DNA of 64,000 bases from Apostichopus japonicus (taxonomy: Eukaryota; Echinodermata; Holothuroidea; Aspidochirotida; Stichopodidae), in the NCBI RefSeq assembly GCF_037975245.1, contig NC_092580.1:2205501-2269500 (forward strand). The letters run 5' to 3'. Shown one piece after another: positions 9,201 through 58,970 of this stretch (its first letter is position 1; every line of letters starts with the position of its first letter). A program made the position numbers and the translations under genes. The notes under the pieces are model-generated. The model was not told the DNA's origin. It searched no databases and saw only the letters and a program-made list of their open reading frames with translations.

Positions 9201-11615
9201 TTTACAAATGACAAAATGAAACAGGATACAACATTACAGTGTTTTTGTGTTAAACAGTTGAGAATAAAATGTTATGGGGTGTATTGCCAAGGCTGGTCAC
9301 TAAAACAGCATTCTTGTTGTTACATAAGAGAACTTAGAACTTAAATTACAAGAGCTTGCAGCAAGCATGTGTTCTCCTGATTTCAGAAAAAATGTCTTTT
9401 GTAGTTGCCCTGTTCTTAACTAATCTCATGGTGGGGTACTACAGGGTGACCGGATAATCCATGACTGAGGGAGGGGTCAAAACGTGCGTGTGCATGTTAA
9501 TGTGTCAGTCATTGTGTCAGTCATTGTGTCTGTGTGTGTCCAATCTTGTGTCAAGAACTCTTTCTTCAAACTTGGTGGGAAGTTACCCCAGGGTGAACCC
9601 TCGTGTCACACAGACCATCGGAACCAAAGGTCAAATTTAGTGAAAATCAACTTTTTTGCTACAACTCCAAGGGGGAAGATTGAAATTGACATAAAACCTT
9701 CAATGGAAATGTCAAGTACTATCAAAATATGTCCATATGTAATTACTATTTTGCAACATTATAATTCAGTGATTGAAAATGAGCGGTAATCTTAAATAGT
9801 AATTAACAGTTAGTATAGAATGAATGAAAAAAAGAGTAAAAGTTTCACAATAATTTGATAAATTGTTAACAGTATGGTTCTGGTGTTAGGACTCCCAGCC
9901 TAGTTTTGGTCAGTGTAGGTAGGGTTCACAAAAGAATGTAGGTCATGTTAACTTCAAAAACGGTACATCCAGATTGCATAGCTAATAATAAATTTGTTCA
10001 TTTGAAATTGGATTACCCTCTTCTTTAAATGTTGAGACAATGGGACTATTAATCATTGTCGAAATAAATGTAAGCTGATTTTACGATCGAAGGGTTTTGG
10101 AGATAAATAATTAAGTCCCTGGGAATAGATTAAGTACCACTCTCTCTAGTTTTGTGAATACTTTTCCCAGAGATTACAATATTGTGTGACAACACAGGGA
10201 AGTTCACCAGACATATATCAGTATTTTTATGATGGCATTTAGCTTAACAGTAAGATTAGGTACTGTTATGGAGTAATTTAACAACTGTGTGTAAGATATA
10301 ATAACATAATTTAATAAGGTTTCTTTAGAACAAGATTTTGCATCATAATATATAGGTAGCTGATATTCAATTAATTAATTATTTAATTAATTCTGTTTCA
10401 TTAGACATTTATCAACAACAATAATTTCTTGAAGAAATTCTTTCTTTTTTTTGTGTTCCACAGCAAATTCCTCCATCCTCCTACACTAAAATACTGCAGC
10501 AATCATTAGATTCAAATCTCTTGAATGGTATACTCAGACTTATCTTGGATTTTTACATTCCGTAAGTAAATTATCATTAGATATCCTATAAATATTTGGA
10601 TATTGTCAAGATAAGGTTTTGTATTGGTGGAAGAGTGTCCTCTGTTAACCTCGTCAACCTGCGAGCCCCATACCTTCTGATTCAGTGATTTTCTGTGCTT
10701 CATTTGCAATGAAATTTTATAGTTACAGATGTAATGTTGGTGCCATACCTCAGTTCAATTGCTGGATACTAGGTATTATATTTCAAGCCTTTCATGTACT
10801 TCTCAATGGCCATAACAAATACAAAAATGTCCAAAAATACATCTTTCATTATCATGTCTTTTACCATAGCAACCGTAAGGTTGCGAATTTGTGGAACTTT
10901 GCATATCATGGACTATATGACTTCAGCAAATAAAATTTGCATATCATACATTTATACACATATAAAAGATTCAATTAAATATTTGGAATTTCATTTGCAG
11001 AAGATTTGAATATATATACTGCCTTTTCTTGTACAATGATGTGCCATTGTGTCCATTCTATGATCAATGTTTTCCAATTTAATGCAATTGTCAGATGTGA
11101 CAAAAGAGTCAAGGCAATTTAGAATGAGTTAGGATTATTCCATATTTTACCAGATAGTTTAATATATTTTACTGTAATGATATTTTCATGTCTAATGTAT
11201 TTTATGTTCTTTCCAGCTCCAAGGATCCTATTATGGAGTTGCTACAGCGCCTTTGTTCAGTTCGAAGGTTTGACATGAATGTTATGTTTATGTCAAAACA
11301 AGATAAGAAAGGTTAGATTAATAAGTGCATTATCTTCTCATTATTTGCATTGGTTATCAAATATATATTTTTAATATCATTTTATGGATAAAATATGAGA
11401 AACTGCAATTAAAGCATAGAATTCACCACGAAAACAAATGTCATATTTCCTATCAAATTATCAATTCAACTGTCTCAGCAAAAAGTTTTATTCACTTTTC
11501 TCTTATTTTCACTGCTCATTTTGTAGTCGTGGAGGAAATATTTGCTCATCTAAGGACAAGTGGAGAAGCCGATGGATCGGAAATCAAGAAGCTTGCAGTG
11601 AGATATGGACTGTGA
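50..11615 (+). CDS. RPAP3: RPAP3, RNA polymerase II-associated protein 3 (11 coding exons)
   Basis: Exons: 50-205, 1164-1343, 1751-1882, 2798-2925, 3311-3432, 4024-4211, 5123-5301, 8436-8664, 10464-10561, 11217-11311, 11527-11615; 1596 nt, 531 residues plus stop, every junction in phase. The N-terminus (residues 1-55, ending near the motif IKQKDAKLRK) and the AYDYRAWDKFDV motif (about 101-112) match RPAP3. One TPR domain spans about 150-260, with the HSP90/HSP70 tail-clamp positions kept (K154, N158, N189, K219, R223). The RPAP3_C domain lies at about 415-528 (motifs SYQLEKDWKQL, RRFDMNVMFMS). In known biology RPAP3 bridges HSP90 to RUVBL1/2 and PIH1D1 in the R2TP complex in the cytoplasm and nucleus. 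Human RPAP3 (665 residues) has two TPR domains; only the second is represented here. The start is the first ATG of the N-terminal exon; only 49 bases lie upstream, so the promoter is outside. Identity is secure; exact donors of exons 1 and 7 are less so. Confidence 0.93.
206..1163 (+). other. RPAP3 intron 1
   Basis: About 960 bases of AT-rich sequence between exons 1 and 2. I see no repeat array, RNA gene or further exon in it. Confidence 0.7.
1164..1343 (+). CDS. RPAP3: RPAP3 exon 2
   Basis: Acceptor CTTTAG, donor GTG|GTAATG, 180 nt, phase 0 at both ends. Encodes a Lys/Arg-rich then Glu-rich linker ending in the RPAP3-typical motif KAYDYRAWDKFDV. Confidence 0.88.
1751..1882 (+). CDS. RPAP3: RPAP3 exon 3
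   Basis: Acceptor TTGATAAG after a T-rich tract, donor AGA|GTAAGTAA, 132 nt, phase 0. Encodes an acidic stretch (YETDSDAEREELERQRK) and the first residues of TPR helix A (NAEKDR). Its last 9 bases and the donor are the seed of the 20-bp repeat that follows. Confidence 0.9.
1874..2611 (+). repeat. 20-bp minisatellite made of splice-donor copies (RPAP3 intron 3)
   Basis: About 37 tandem copies of a 20-bp unit, AAAGATAGAG(T/C)AAGTAAATT. The first copy overlaps the last bases of exon 3 and its donor, so each unit repeats the exon-end/donor context AGA|GTAAGT or its GC variant AGA|GCAAGT. From about 2240 a larger unit is superimposed: a variant with TAGATAGGGT recurs at 2251, 2375 and 2494, about 120 bp apart. 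The array fills most of intron 3. Confidence 0.95.
2798..2925 (+). CDS. RPAP3: RPAP3 exon 4 (TPR)
   Basis: Acceptor TTCTCCAG, donor AAGAG|GTGAGA, 128 nt, phase 0 to 2. Encodes TPR repeat 1 and helix A of repeat 2, with GNTLFKKGSYEDAVTCYTRG and the clamp asparagines N158 and N189 (PANRA). Confidence 0.95.
3311..3432 (+). CDS. RPAP3: RPAP3 exon 5 (TPR)
   Basis: Acceptor CTCTTCAG, donor AAGG|GTAAGA, 122 nt, phase 2 to 1. Encodes FSEAEKDCSASIHLDFTYVK and KAYARRGTARIELGKLEDAR, with clamp residues K219 and R223. Confidence 0.95.
3910..3954 (+). repeat. 16-bp triplet repeat in RPAP3 intron 5
   Basis: Three head-to-tail copies of TGTTTGAAATATCCCC, the third cut short, about 70 bases upstream of exon 6. 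Confidence 0.85.
4024..4211 (+). CDS. RPAP3: RPAP3 exon 6 (TPR end, capping helix)
   Basis: Acceptor GTGTCAAAG, donor TCAAAG|GTATGA, 188 nt, phase 1 to 0. DFQQVLNIEPSNKQAVAEI closes the TPR domain; a charged helix (MEKEKTEAAEKERMKLIEEE) follows. Confidence 0.92.
4212..5122 (+). other. RPAP3 intron 6
   Basis: About 900 bases between exons 6 and 7 with no repeat, RNA gene or exon that I can support. Confidence 0.6.
5123..5301 (+). CDS. RPAP3: RPAP3 exon 7 (linker)
   Basis: Acceptor TGTACAG, 179 nt. Begins KPLRRLAIEEIG, like the conserved short motif after the TPR domain in RPAP3. The donor ACAG|GTTCAG is weak but its phase 2 fits exon 8. If not spliced, the frame runs to a stop at 5339-5341 and would give a short isoform without RPAP3_C. 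Confidence 0.83.
6585..7070 (-). repeat. Tandem tRNA-like SINE units (RPAP3 intron 7)
   Basis: Read on the - strand, four tRNA-like heads with pol III A-box and B-box motifs: TGGCGCAGTGG with GTTCAAACCCC, and TGGTGCAGTTGG with GGTTCGAACCCC. Two types alternate: type 1 at about 6590-6663 and 6810-6893, type 2 at about 6664-6732 and 6965-7045. Shared tails (for example 6733-6810 and 6894-6965) repeat almost exactly, so monomers of about 150 bp have been duplicated in tandem. The cloverleaf is not complete enough to call functional tRNA genes. Confidence 0.75.
7101..8087. mobile_element. Nested foldback / inverted-repeat DNA element
   Basis: Perfect 18-bp terminal inverted repeats (AAAAGATCAAAATGCGTC at 7101-7118; its reverse complement at 8070-8087). 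Inside are two large palindromes: 7101-7319 (arms of about 105 bp) and 7431-7903 (outer arms of about 85 bp, loop about 300 bp). The second encloses a third hairpin (about 7549-7608) related to the centre of the first. The motif TACGTGATTTCAAAG occurs twice (7321, 7681). No transposase ORF is visible, so it would be non-autonomous. A clear target-site duplication was not found. Confidence 0.8.
8436..8664 (+). CDS. RPAP3: RPAP3 exon 8 (Ser-rich linker, start of RPAP3_C)
   Basis: Acceptor TTTGTAG, donor TTTAAG|GTACGC, 229 nt, phase 2 to 0. A Ser/Ala/Pro-rich linker is followed by the start of RPAP3_C (SYQLEKDWKQLQKNPLNLYH). Confidence 0.92.
8665..10463 (+). other. RPAP3 intron 8
   Basis: About 1.8 kb between exons 8 and 9. 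Around 9500-9530 there are short direct repeats of TGTGTCAGTCAT; the block from about 9350 to 9790 has the look of a dispersed repeat, but no second copy is in the window. Confidence 0.4.
10464..10561 (+). CDS. RPAP3: RPAP3 exon 9 (RPAP3_C)
   Basis: Acceptor TTCCACAG, donor TTCC|GTAAGT, 98 nt, phase 0 to 2. Encodes QIPPSSYTKILQQSLDSNLL and the helix NGILRLILDFYI of RPAP3_C. Confidence 0.95.
11217..11311 (+). CDS. RPAP3: RPAP3 exon 10 (RPAP3_C)
   Basis: Acceptor CTTTCCAG, donor AAAG|GTTAGA, 95 nt, phase 2 to 1. Encodes MELLQRLCSVRRFDMNVMFM, the most conserved part of RPAP3_C. Confidence 0.95.
11527..11615 (+). CDS. RPAP3: RPAP3 exon 11 (terminal, stop TGA)
   Basis: Acceptor TTTTGTAG, phase 1. 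Encodes VVEEIFAHLRTSG and SEIKKLAVRYGL then TGA at 11613-11615, which fits the normal RPAP3 end (KKRYGG in human). A good donor, GAG|GTGAGC, lies 35 nt after the stop, so the 3' UTR may be spliced. A second GTGAGA lies within the exon at 11599-11604. Confidence 0.92.
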
Positions 11616-11804
11616 CGATCCACGGAATGTAGAATATGATTCTGTTGAGGTGAGCAAAACACTTCAGTTGACTTCATTCATCTCTTACCTGTCTCCAATG
11701 TACTGTAACATTTTCCTCTGTGAGTAGCGCCGGCCAGCCGATTTCAGGGTTCTTGGCCTAAGATGTAGTATTGTAATTAGCCAGAGAATGAAGATGTGCA
11801 AAAA

Positions 11805-11810
11805 AATAAA
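11805..11810 (+). terminator. Candidate RPAP3 polyadenylation signal AATAAA
   Basis: AATAAA about 190 bases after the RPAP3 stop codon, preceded by an A run. It is the first such hexamer downstream. If the 3' UTR is spliced at 11651 it would lie in an intron and another site would be used. Confidence 0.35.
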
Positions 11811-11838
11811 TCCAGAGAGGTGATGGTATTTTTAACAG

Positions 11839-11925
11839 CGATATATTGAAAAGAAAGCTGCTTACAGTAAGGTTGAGTGTGTTGTACTGGATGTGTTGTA
11901 CAAACTTGAGGCTACGTGGCCCTGA
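11839..11925 (+). other. Exon-like segment downstream of RPAP3
   Basis: Follows a good acceptor (TATTTTTAACAG) and is open for 28 codons from phase 0 to a TGA (motif KVECVVLDVLYKLE). If exon 11 used its internal GTGAGA donor at 11599, this segment would join in phase and replace the last five residues of RPAP3. It may equally be 3' UTR. It is too short to judge by sequence alone. Confidence 0.25.
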
Positions 11926-12384
11926 AGCCTACCATCAAGAATGTTTCTTCCATCAGCGAGTAGACTGCCCTGCCCCTCCCAGGTAATGCATTTTATATAA
12001 ATCCCTTAACAATACGTGGAAATACCACATGTATACAAATGATGAACTTTACCCTACAACTTAGCTAAGGCATAATACACTAATACTACAGTGCATTCCT
12101 ACCATCCCCAAACAATTGTACTCCTTTACAGAGATGAATGTGATCACATGAGTATCCCTAGAAAATAACAATCCCAGGATAAGCCTGATACCACATGCCC
12201 ATCCTAGGGAGCAGCCCCAAAAGCCATAATCTGCCAACAATTACAACTGGTTTACTTAATGCAAGGAGAGATAACCCCTATATAATTCCAAGGGGATTTA
12301 AACTACCACAATGGTTCCACACCCTCCACACAGAACTCCCATTGCTCCACAACTTAACAGTAACAGCATTACACTACATATGCA

Positions 12385-12590
12385 CTCCCATCTACCTAGC
12401 CTAGCCTACCTAGCCTATACCATCTACCTAGATGTTATAGCCTACCTAGCCTATAACAGGCCTACCTAGCCTATAACATCTACCTAGATGTTATAGCCTA
12501 CCTAGCCTATAACAGGCCTACCTAGCCTATAACATCTACCTAGATGTTATAGCCTACCTAGCCTATAACAGGCCTACCTAGCCTATAACA
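12385..12590. repeat. 56-bp tandem repeat with internal near-palindromes
   Basis: Three exact copies of a 56-bp unit starting at 12421, 12477 and 12533, with partial copies either side. Units are built of CCTACCTAGCCTATAACAGG-like modules and a near-palindrome ATAACATCTACCTAGATGTT. Confidence 0.9.
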
Positions 12591-13111
12591 GCTGGTAACA
12601 TTCTTGCACTGCGCCCCCCAATGACCCTCTGCGGGTGACTGCCCTCGTCCTTCCAATCTTAATTTTAACAGGAGTCAAAACGAATGCCATGGCAGTGTGC
12701 TTAAGTGAGGTATGACATTAGGGTGGTCTTTGGGAATGTTCACCATTAGCAGATTGTCTGTAAACAAAACAAGTCACAAGAGAACCCACTGAAGCAGAAC
12801 TTTGCCAGATTTGCTAAACGATTTCAGAAGCAAAAATTCAGTCGATTAAAGTGTCCGTTGGGCAGCCAACAATACTAGTAGCATAGGGAGGTGTGAAAAG
12901 GTTATGAATTTAGGAAACAAGCAACAAGTATATAATTAAGGTCTCTGCAATCTTGGCCTATTTTGATCAATTTTGATTGTCAATGATTTAAGGTGACCCA
13001 TAATCAATAATCTCTCTATTCTCCATAAAATCACTGTTTCTCATGTGCTATAAAATTATCATATTCATATGTGTGGTTAGAAGGCAGAATTTGTAAAGAA
13101 ATTCATTCCTC

Positions 13112-13320
13112 ATTGTAGAGAATAACATTGGGGTATGTTGTTGAAGTTAAACAGTGTTTCAAGGTACTGTAACACTGCAGATTGTATAGAATAACATTGG
13201 GGTATGGTGTTGAAGTTAAACAGTGTTTCAAGGTACTGTAACACTGCTGATTGTAGAGAATAACATTGGGGTATGGTGTTGAAGTTAAACAGTGTTTCAA
13301 GGTACTGTAACACTGCTGAT
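13112..13320. repeat. 69-bp tandem repeat, three copies
   Basis: Units start at 13112, 13181 and 13250 with ATTGTAKAGAATAACATTGG and end in GGTACTGTAACACTGC; few mismatches. Open reading frames through it only reflect the unit length being a multiple of three. Confidence 0.92.
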
Positions 13321-14439
13321 TGTCACCTTCTGAATAGAAATGATAAACTACTTAACCTGATGTCTCTGGTTCTAGTCCCATCTTACCATAAAGTAATATC
13401 ATTCCATTTGGTGTTTTTAATTTTCTCAGTCAGTTTTCTGGTTCTAAATTTCTTTAGATGTGAGAAAGAAAACAGTTACATGAACATATTAACATCAAGA
13501 CAATGAGAGACAAACATTAAAAGAAAAGACAAATTCAGATTGATCCAAATATATGTGTATATAATGGTAACATTTTCAGAGTGGCGAAAAATTTCTTCAC
13601 CGATTCATTTGAATGAAAGCAAATTACGTGAAAAAATATGGAAATGGCATTGCAAGATTCATCATTTATAATAGATATTCTGGTAAAAGATAGTAAAAAC
13701 CATACCCCTTATAGAATGCTGGCATGCCACTCTATGTCAGAAGTCTTATAGTGGCAAATACATCAGACTTTTGGAAGAAATGTGAACTTCTTTATTTTCA
13801 AAGATGATGTTTTATCACAGGATTATCATCGCATAAACTTTGTACATTTACATGAAAAGATTCTTATGGTGAACAGAGAAAATTTCAAAGAATATTAAAT
13901 ATCAAATATGTGGGTTGAGTTGTAATATTTGGGAAATCTATAGAGGCAGTTTTCACATGATTCAGATCTAGATATTAAAAGAAACTTGTCAACAACATTT
14001 GATTCATGTGACATAAAGTATCAGTGAGAGTCATTTGAAAACCCTGTTTCTGTGATACTGTAGTAACTATTGCAATTGTGGTGCACCCTACAGATTATTG
14101 TGGGCCGTCTGCCAATGACTGCAGGACACTCTCTGTCACATGGTATTCTTTCTCATATTCCAGAGTATGTTCTACTGTTTGGTGCTCTATCACAGTCAGT
14201 GTAATAGTTGCCCTAAGGCAGCAGTCATGCCTCTCATGTACAGTCAGTGACTACTTATGTCCTTAATCCTTTTTTAATGATCCTTGTTTAATAGTCATGG
14301 ACCATTGTCAAACTGTAGTATTTCTCTGTTTGAATCCTGCAGAGTTGGTATGTGTTGTTCATGACATCTACATATCATCATGATGAGAAATTAAAATAGT
14401 AGGTGTAACAGCTGGAGACTCCAAACATGTAGATATGTA

Positions 14440-14620
14440 GTGATAGCCACACAGAAGCAGTTTTAACTCATGTGTTAGATCTGTATTGATAACCATACAG
14501 TAGCAGTGTTACCTCATGTAGTAGTTATGTAGTGATAGTCACACAGCAATGTTAACTCATGTGATTGATCTGTATTGATAGCCACACATCAGTGTTAACT
14601 CATGTGATAGGATATCCAAA
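14440..14620. repeat. Degenerate tandem repeat of about 45-50 bp
   Basis: Four diverged units, each with GATAGCCACACAG-like then GTTAACTCATGTG-like segments. Older and more diverged than the 69-bp array upstream. Confidence 0.65.
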
Positions 14621-15093
14621 ACCGACACACCGAATAGACTATTATCCAAAATAGAGAATCACAATGCAGTATTTTATGTACAATAAATGCAACTCGTATT
14701 CGCAAAAGAAAAATGTAACAAAGAAATCGCTTTTATGCTACATCATAGGCAAGTTAAATATAGATGAATGGTAATGATATAATAGTTAATAAACTTTAGT
14801 ACAATTACTTCTTTCATTACTAAAAAATTAATTACTGTCATCGGTGTCTTAAGCCAACCATTGGTTTTCCAGTCCAATCTCTCTAGTTGTTTAACCTGGG
14901 TCTATTCTTAAATGCAGACAACAATGTGAAAACAAAAGTAGAAGTTTTTTTTCAAGTTTAACATTCTGACTTATCAACAGTATATTAATTTCATAACATA
15001 TTTTCTGGGTACAAATAGTCAAAGAAAGATGAATGGTAAAAAAATGAGCTTACTTTAAATTCTCCTTTCATTTTTGGACTTTGTTGCTTCCAG

Positions 15094-15172
15094 GTATGAC
15101 CGAAACCAGGGACATGCAAACGAAATGAAGAAATTATCTGCTGACCTTTATGAACACCTACTGAAGATGTAG
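15094..15172 (+). other. Orphan terminal-exon-like segment
   Basis: Acceptor TTGCTTCCAG, then a reading entered in phase 2 that encodes YDRNQGHANEMKKL... and stops at TAG 15170-15172. The amphipathic, charged composition looks protein-like, but it is only 25 codons. I found no upstream exon that clearly pairs with it. It could be an alternative 3' end of RPAP3 or the end of another gene. Confidence 0.3.
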
Positions 15173-15702
15173 CAAACTGATAATATAAAGTAATAACACG
15201 GTACTGGACTAAACGGACATCAGATCTACAGATGGACAGTTGTGATAAGACCCAAGACTATTTCCTCAGCGAATGTGTTCAAAATGGAGGAATATCTTCC
15301 TCCTGAAGCCACCCACCACCGTCCTAGGCAACCACAACTGTCTCTAGTTAGAGTGTTAAAGCAAGATCTACTTTGCCTAATTTTTGCTGTCTATTTAAGC
15401 AGACTGTTGCATTTGTATAATGTACCATGTTATTCTGATACATAAATCCCATACATGTAGGTCATTAAATAACCGAGTTTTTTTAGTTCCAAGAAAGGAT
15501 AAATTAGTTGAAAATGACATGACAATCTGTTTTGCCTTTCACATGTGATTTAAGTCAGACATGCCAAAGTTTCTCGGCAATGGATTCTGTGTGATCTAGT
15601 ACTAGAAGAATTAACCACTCACCATTCAATTAGACCATTCTTTGACGAAAAACCGAGCTCGGAGATTGCTTTAATCTAACCAATAACGTTCTTATTTTTC
15701 AG

Positions 15703-15780
15703 GCAATATTTGAAAGGTTTGGTTTGGGTATCAACAGTAAAGAGCTGCTTTACTATCCTCTCACAGTTAAAATATTGCAA
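15703..15780 (+). other. Orphan 78-nt exon-like segment
   Basis: Strong acceptor CTTATTTTTCAG and good donor CAA|GTACGT enclose 78 nt, open in phase 0 (AIFERFGLGINSKELLYYPL). It follows the orphan segment at 15094-15172 and lies before the 3' end of the - strand GEF gene. No partner exon was recognised. Confidence 0.3.
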
Positions 15781-17058
15781 GTACGTATCTCATTACAGAT
15801 AGCCTGGCTTTCTTATCTTGTTATATTTGTCTCTGTGGTTTGGTTTGCTTATAGAGTACTCAATCCAAATCGATTGGTTCTTACTCATTTCTCTCCCTAG
15901 ATTTGTTTTTCTTTAAAATTTGCTCTGTTTCAGTATCTCTTTTTTTTTTTTTTTTTTGTTGTTGTTGTTGAGAAACAGCAGTTGTTTGTATTCTGATCAT
16001 CTACTGTTCACAGGAGAAGGTGCTAATTTATTACTCATATTGTTTTTATTGAATAATTTGTTTGTTGAATCATAACAATAGCCACGGATATCTACGTCTC
16101 TCACATACATTGTTTCTTTTCTTATATTGAGATATCTAAAAGTACCTTGACAGTAACAAAGTCTCAAGGTAAGGTTTTGTTTATGAAGACTTGCATCAAT
16201 ATACATGGCCTCTTATAAGTTTGTACATCCGATATTTGCCAATTTCTCTTGTAAACGAGACCAAACATAACTAACTGTGCTGGTTTTCATGCAAGTAATA
16301 CAGAGTGGGTTGTTTGTCACAGTTGCTGAGTGAAATATTCTATTAAATTTCCGTTTTGACATAAATTAATTTGCTTTGTCCATTATTTATCAGCTTTGTT
16401 TATTTTCGACTTATTGTTGGGATTAGGGCTAAGTTGTTATTGGTTATTTCTGCTCCTGTGCAGTAGAAATTGAAGCAAGTGTAAATTTAAGCTACGAAAG
16501 TGTTGACCTACGACCTAAGTAAATGCAGAGGCTAACCGAAATGTCATCATGCCAATTTTTTTTAATGTAATTGAGTTTGTTTGCTTTTATTTTCTATTAT
16601 TATTATTATTTTGAGGCAATCTAGAGATTCTTGTAATATCTGGCATGGAAAGAGCCTCTTAGGGAAATCCTTGTACTTGAAACAAAAAATAGATTTTTAA
16701 GTTCCATGCAGCTTTAATAATTTCAACATATGTTTATAATATTGTTGAACTTCATTCCCCTAACGAGAACCTGAAATTATCGAACTAAAAATATAGAATG
16801 ACTATAATATAGCTGTATATTTCAATATTTTGTTAAGACAGCAATATGTCCGCTGAAGCACTACGGTGCTGTGTAGAAACTATGACATATTTAGTAATTT
16901 ATCGACTTGACCCGGATATATCTTAAATTATCCTCATTGGAATGCAGGTCGGCTCGACCAATCAGAAAGATCTCTGGTAATAATTGTCCTATCCTTCTGT
17001 TACATATTCATGCTATGTCTGTTGCATATTCATGAGATATGAACATTCAGCGGTGACC
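15781..17058. other. Convergent 3' flank between RPAP3 and the GEF gene
   Basis: AT-rich spacer and - strand 3' UTR. Contains a T run at 15941-15957 and no array or RNA gene that I can support. Confidence 0.5.
16586..16591 (-). terminator. Candidate polyadenylation signal of the GEF gene
   Basis: AATAAA on the - strand about 470 bases after the GEF stop codon; a second lies at 16399-16404. Position is plausible for a 3' UTR, but it is not proven. Confidence 0.3.
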
Positions 17059-57007
<39,949 letters not shown>

Positions 57008-58554
57008 TTTTATAGCATCATATCACATAAAATAAAAGAGTCCACGCTGCTCAGATCGTCACGTGAAATATCTCACTCGTCTATCAAATCTTAAGAAACT
57101 ACACGAATCAACATTAAGCAAGTTCCCGAGATTGTTTTTTATCTCTCCCTGTAACCACAGTATGCATTTATAATACAAGAAAAAGCAAGCAATTTTATCC
57201 CATAGGGAAATCTGCAAACAACGAAACATCTGTCTTTATTTTCCTTGTTTTTCAATTCTACTGAGTTTATGAGTCGCGATGAAATGTCCCTGCTAGATAT
57301 TTTTCACGTTACAGTTACAAACAAAATTCGAAATTGAACAATTCTTGCAAAGCTGGTGTAATTAGCGAACGGCAACGCACTCACACAAGTATACAATTAA
57401 TATGGAATATCATTCATTGCTAGTTCATGTTGATAATCGCAAATATACCACGTACTGGATGCTCGAAAAAAATCACGGCTACTAACTATGCCCTTCGTTG
57501 TATGCATGCTATAATGCTACAGTCACCTGTACTTACTCGATCTCCAAACGTGTGATCTCTCGAGGTGTGAAACGCATGACGCGCCCAATATACTTTATTT
57601 TGTCGTTCGATTGTTTGGTGCTTAAAACATTGATTATCAGAAGAGAATAAACAGAGTATAGTCTGTCGTTAATCACGGTAGTGATATGTAGTCTGAATTT
57701 TGCTATTGACATTATTGGCACAGTCAGGCTTGTCAGCCGGGACAAAGTTGATTGTCAGCCTCCCATGTTGCAAATAACTTGTTCTTTTAAATGACGCGTC
57801 CAGTCATGTTCATTCCCAAGTTAAAGCGACATGGGCATTGACCTCAGTTACTTGTTTATATTCTTGTTCTTGATTGTTTGTGTAAGACGTAGATCTTTCA
57901 CTGTTCTCATAAAATCAAACTCTTTCAGAGCCATCGAACATAATCTAATATCCTATATGAATTAAGAAGCGATAAATACAGGAAGACGTTTATAATCCAA
58001 ACATAATGAAATATTAATGACGAATTAACAAACAAATGCCAAAGATATTGAGCTACGAACTTAAAACAAAAATAATAACATGAAATGAGGTGAATATGAA
58101 TGTTTCTGCAGATTTCAATTCAAATAGTTATCGGTTGCTTTGGCAACATCAATTTGTGACAATGATTTCAGATGACAAGTTTTCGATGGAGACTTTGTTG
58201 CCTAATTTATGAAATGATTCTGCTAATAATGACTCGCGTACGTTTCTTAATCAGTTGTTAGGTCATGTACACTATTCTGTACATTAGAGGTTTGGGCAAT
58301 GAGGCATGCTGTGTGTTAATTCCTGATTATAAGGTTTAAGAAAATACTGGACATGCCAAGCCTGATGTAATTATCATGGAATGGAATGAGATATGAGACC
58401 TTATTAATTGCATATACTTAGTGATAGAGACAACATTTACTGTGTGGTTCTTATATATTAGCTTATTTTATTTTATTTTAGAGACCCAAGGACCAGGAAG
58501 CCTTACAGTAGCTTATTTGAGACCCTTTACGTGTTAGATCGTGACTGACCAATG
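57008..58554. other. Upstream flank of the GEF gene
   Basis: Contains the presumed promoter of the - strand gene. A donor-like GA|GTAAGT lies at about 57536 on the - strand, after an open stretch, and may mark a 5' UTR exon. No TATA box or CpG island stands out. Confidence 0.4.
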
Positions 58555-58970
58555 GCTTATTTCAAGCCTTCTCTTTTCGATAAGTTTACAGAGGATAACG
58601 AGGCAGCGGTGTGAATTCGCTCCAATTCCTGCTCCGGGGACCGCCATTTAACGTCCCAATCTGACAGACAAGAATATATGCCACAACATCTGACCACTTT
58701 CTCAAATACTGAGGTAGGCCAAGGCACCCCATTCGACATCACTGCAGTGCAGCCATGTCGAACAAAGTTGTTTCGAAACCAAGTGAAGAACAGAAACAAA
58801 CCCCTTTTCCCAAGTTCACAAACCAGAAATAACCAAATCCACGGAAGACTCCCCACATCACCACTGCACTGCAGCGATGTTTGAATAGGTTAAGAGAATC
58901 TGGCTCCTGGCGGAATCTGGAACCTAAGGATTGTGAGGGGGACACTCTAACCACTGAACCAATGATATAT
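58555..58970 (-). repeat. tRNA-derived SINE
   Basis: Read on the - strand: a head with A-box TGGTTCAGTGGTTAGAG (about 58960-58940) and a degenerate B-box GGTTCCAGATTCC, then a body to about 58560 containing GACGTTAAATGGCGGTCCC. The body motif resembles ones found in several invertebrate SINEs, from memory. No protein is coded. Confidence 0.6.

Noticed and set aside
13103-13313. Two - strand frames with a repeated 23-residue pattern
   Set aside because: Translation of the 69-bp tandem repeat, a multiple of three; no splice or start context.
15997-16206. - strand frame ending in SNKLAPSPVNSR as the last GEF exon
   Set aside because: No acceptor of matching phase; the exon at 17059-17154 supplies the PH helix and a stop codon.
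57533-57745. 70-codon - strand frame upstream of GEF exon 1 ending at a GA|GTAAGT donor
   Set aside because: Its phase does not fit exon 2 and it has no ATG at a sensible place; at most a 5' UTR exon.
58557-58954. Overlapping frames of 70-100 codons
   Set aside because: They lie in a tRNA-derived SINE and show no family resemblance.
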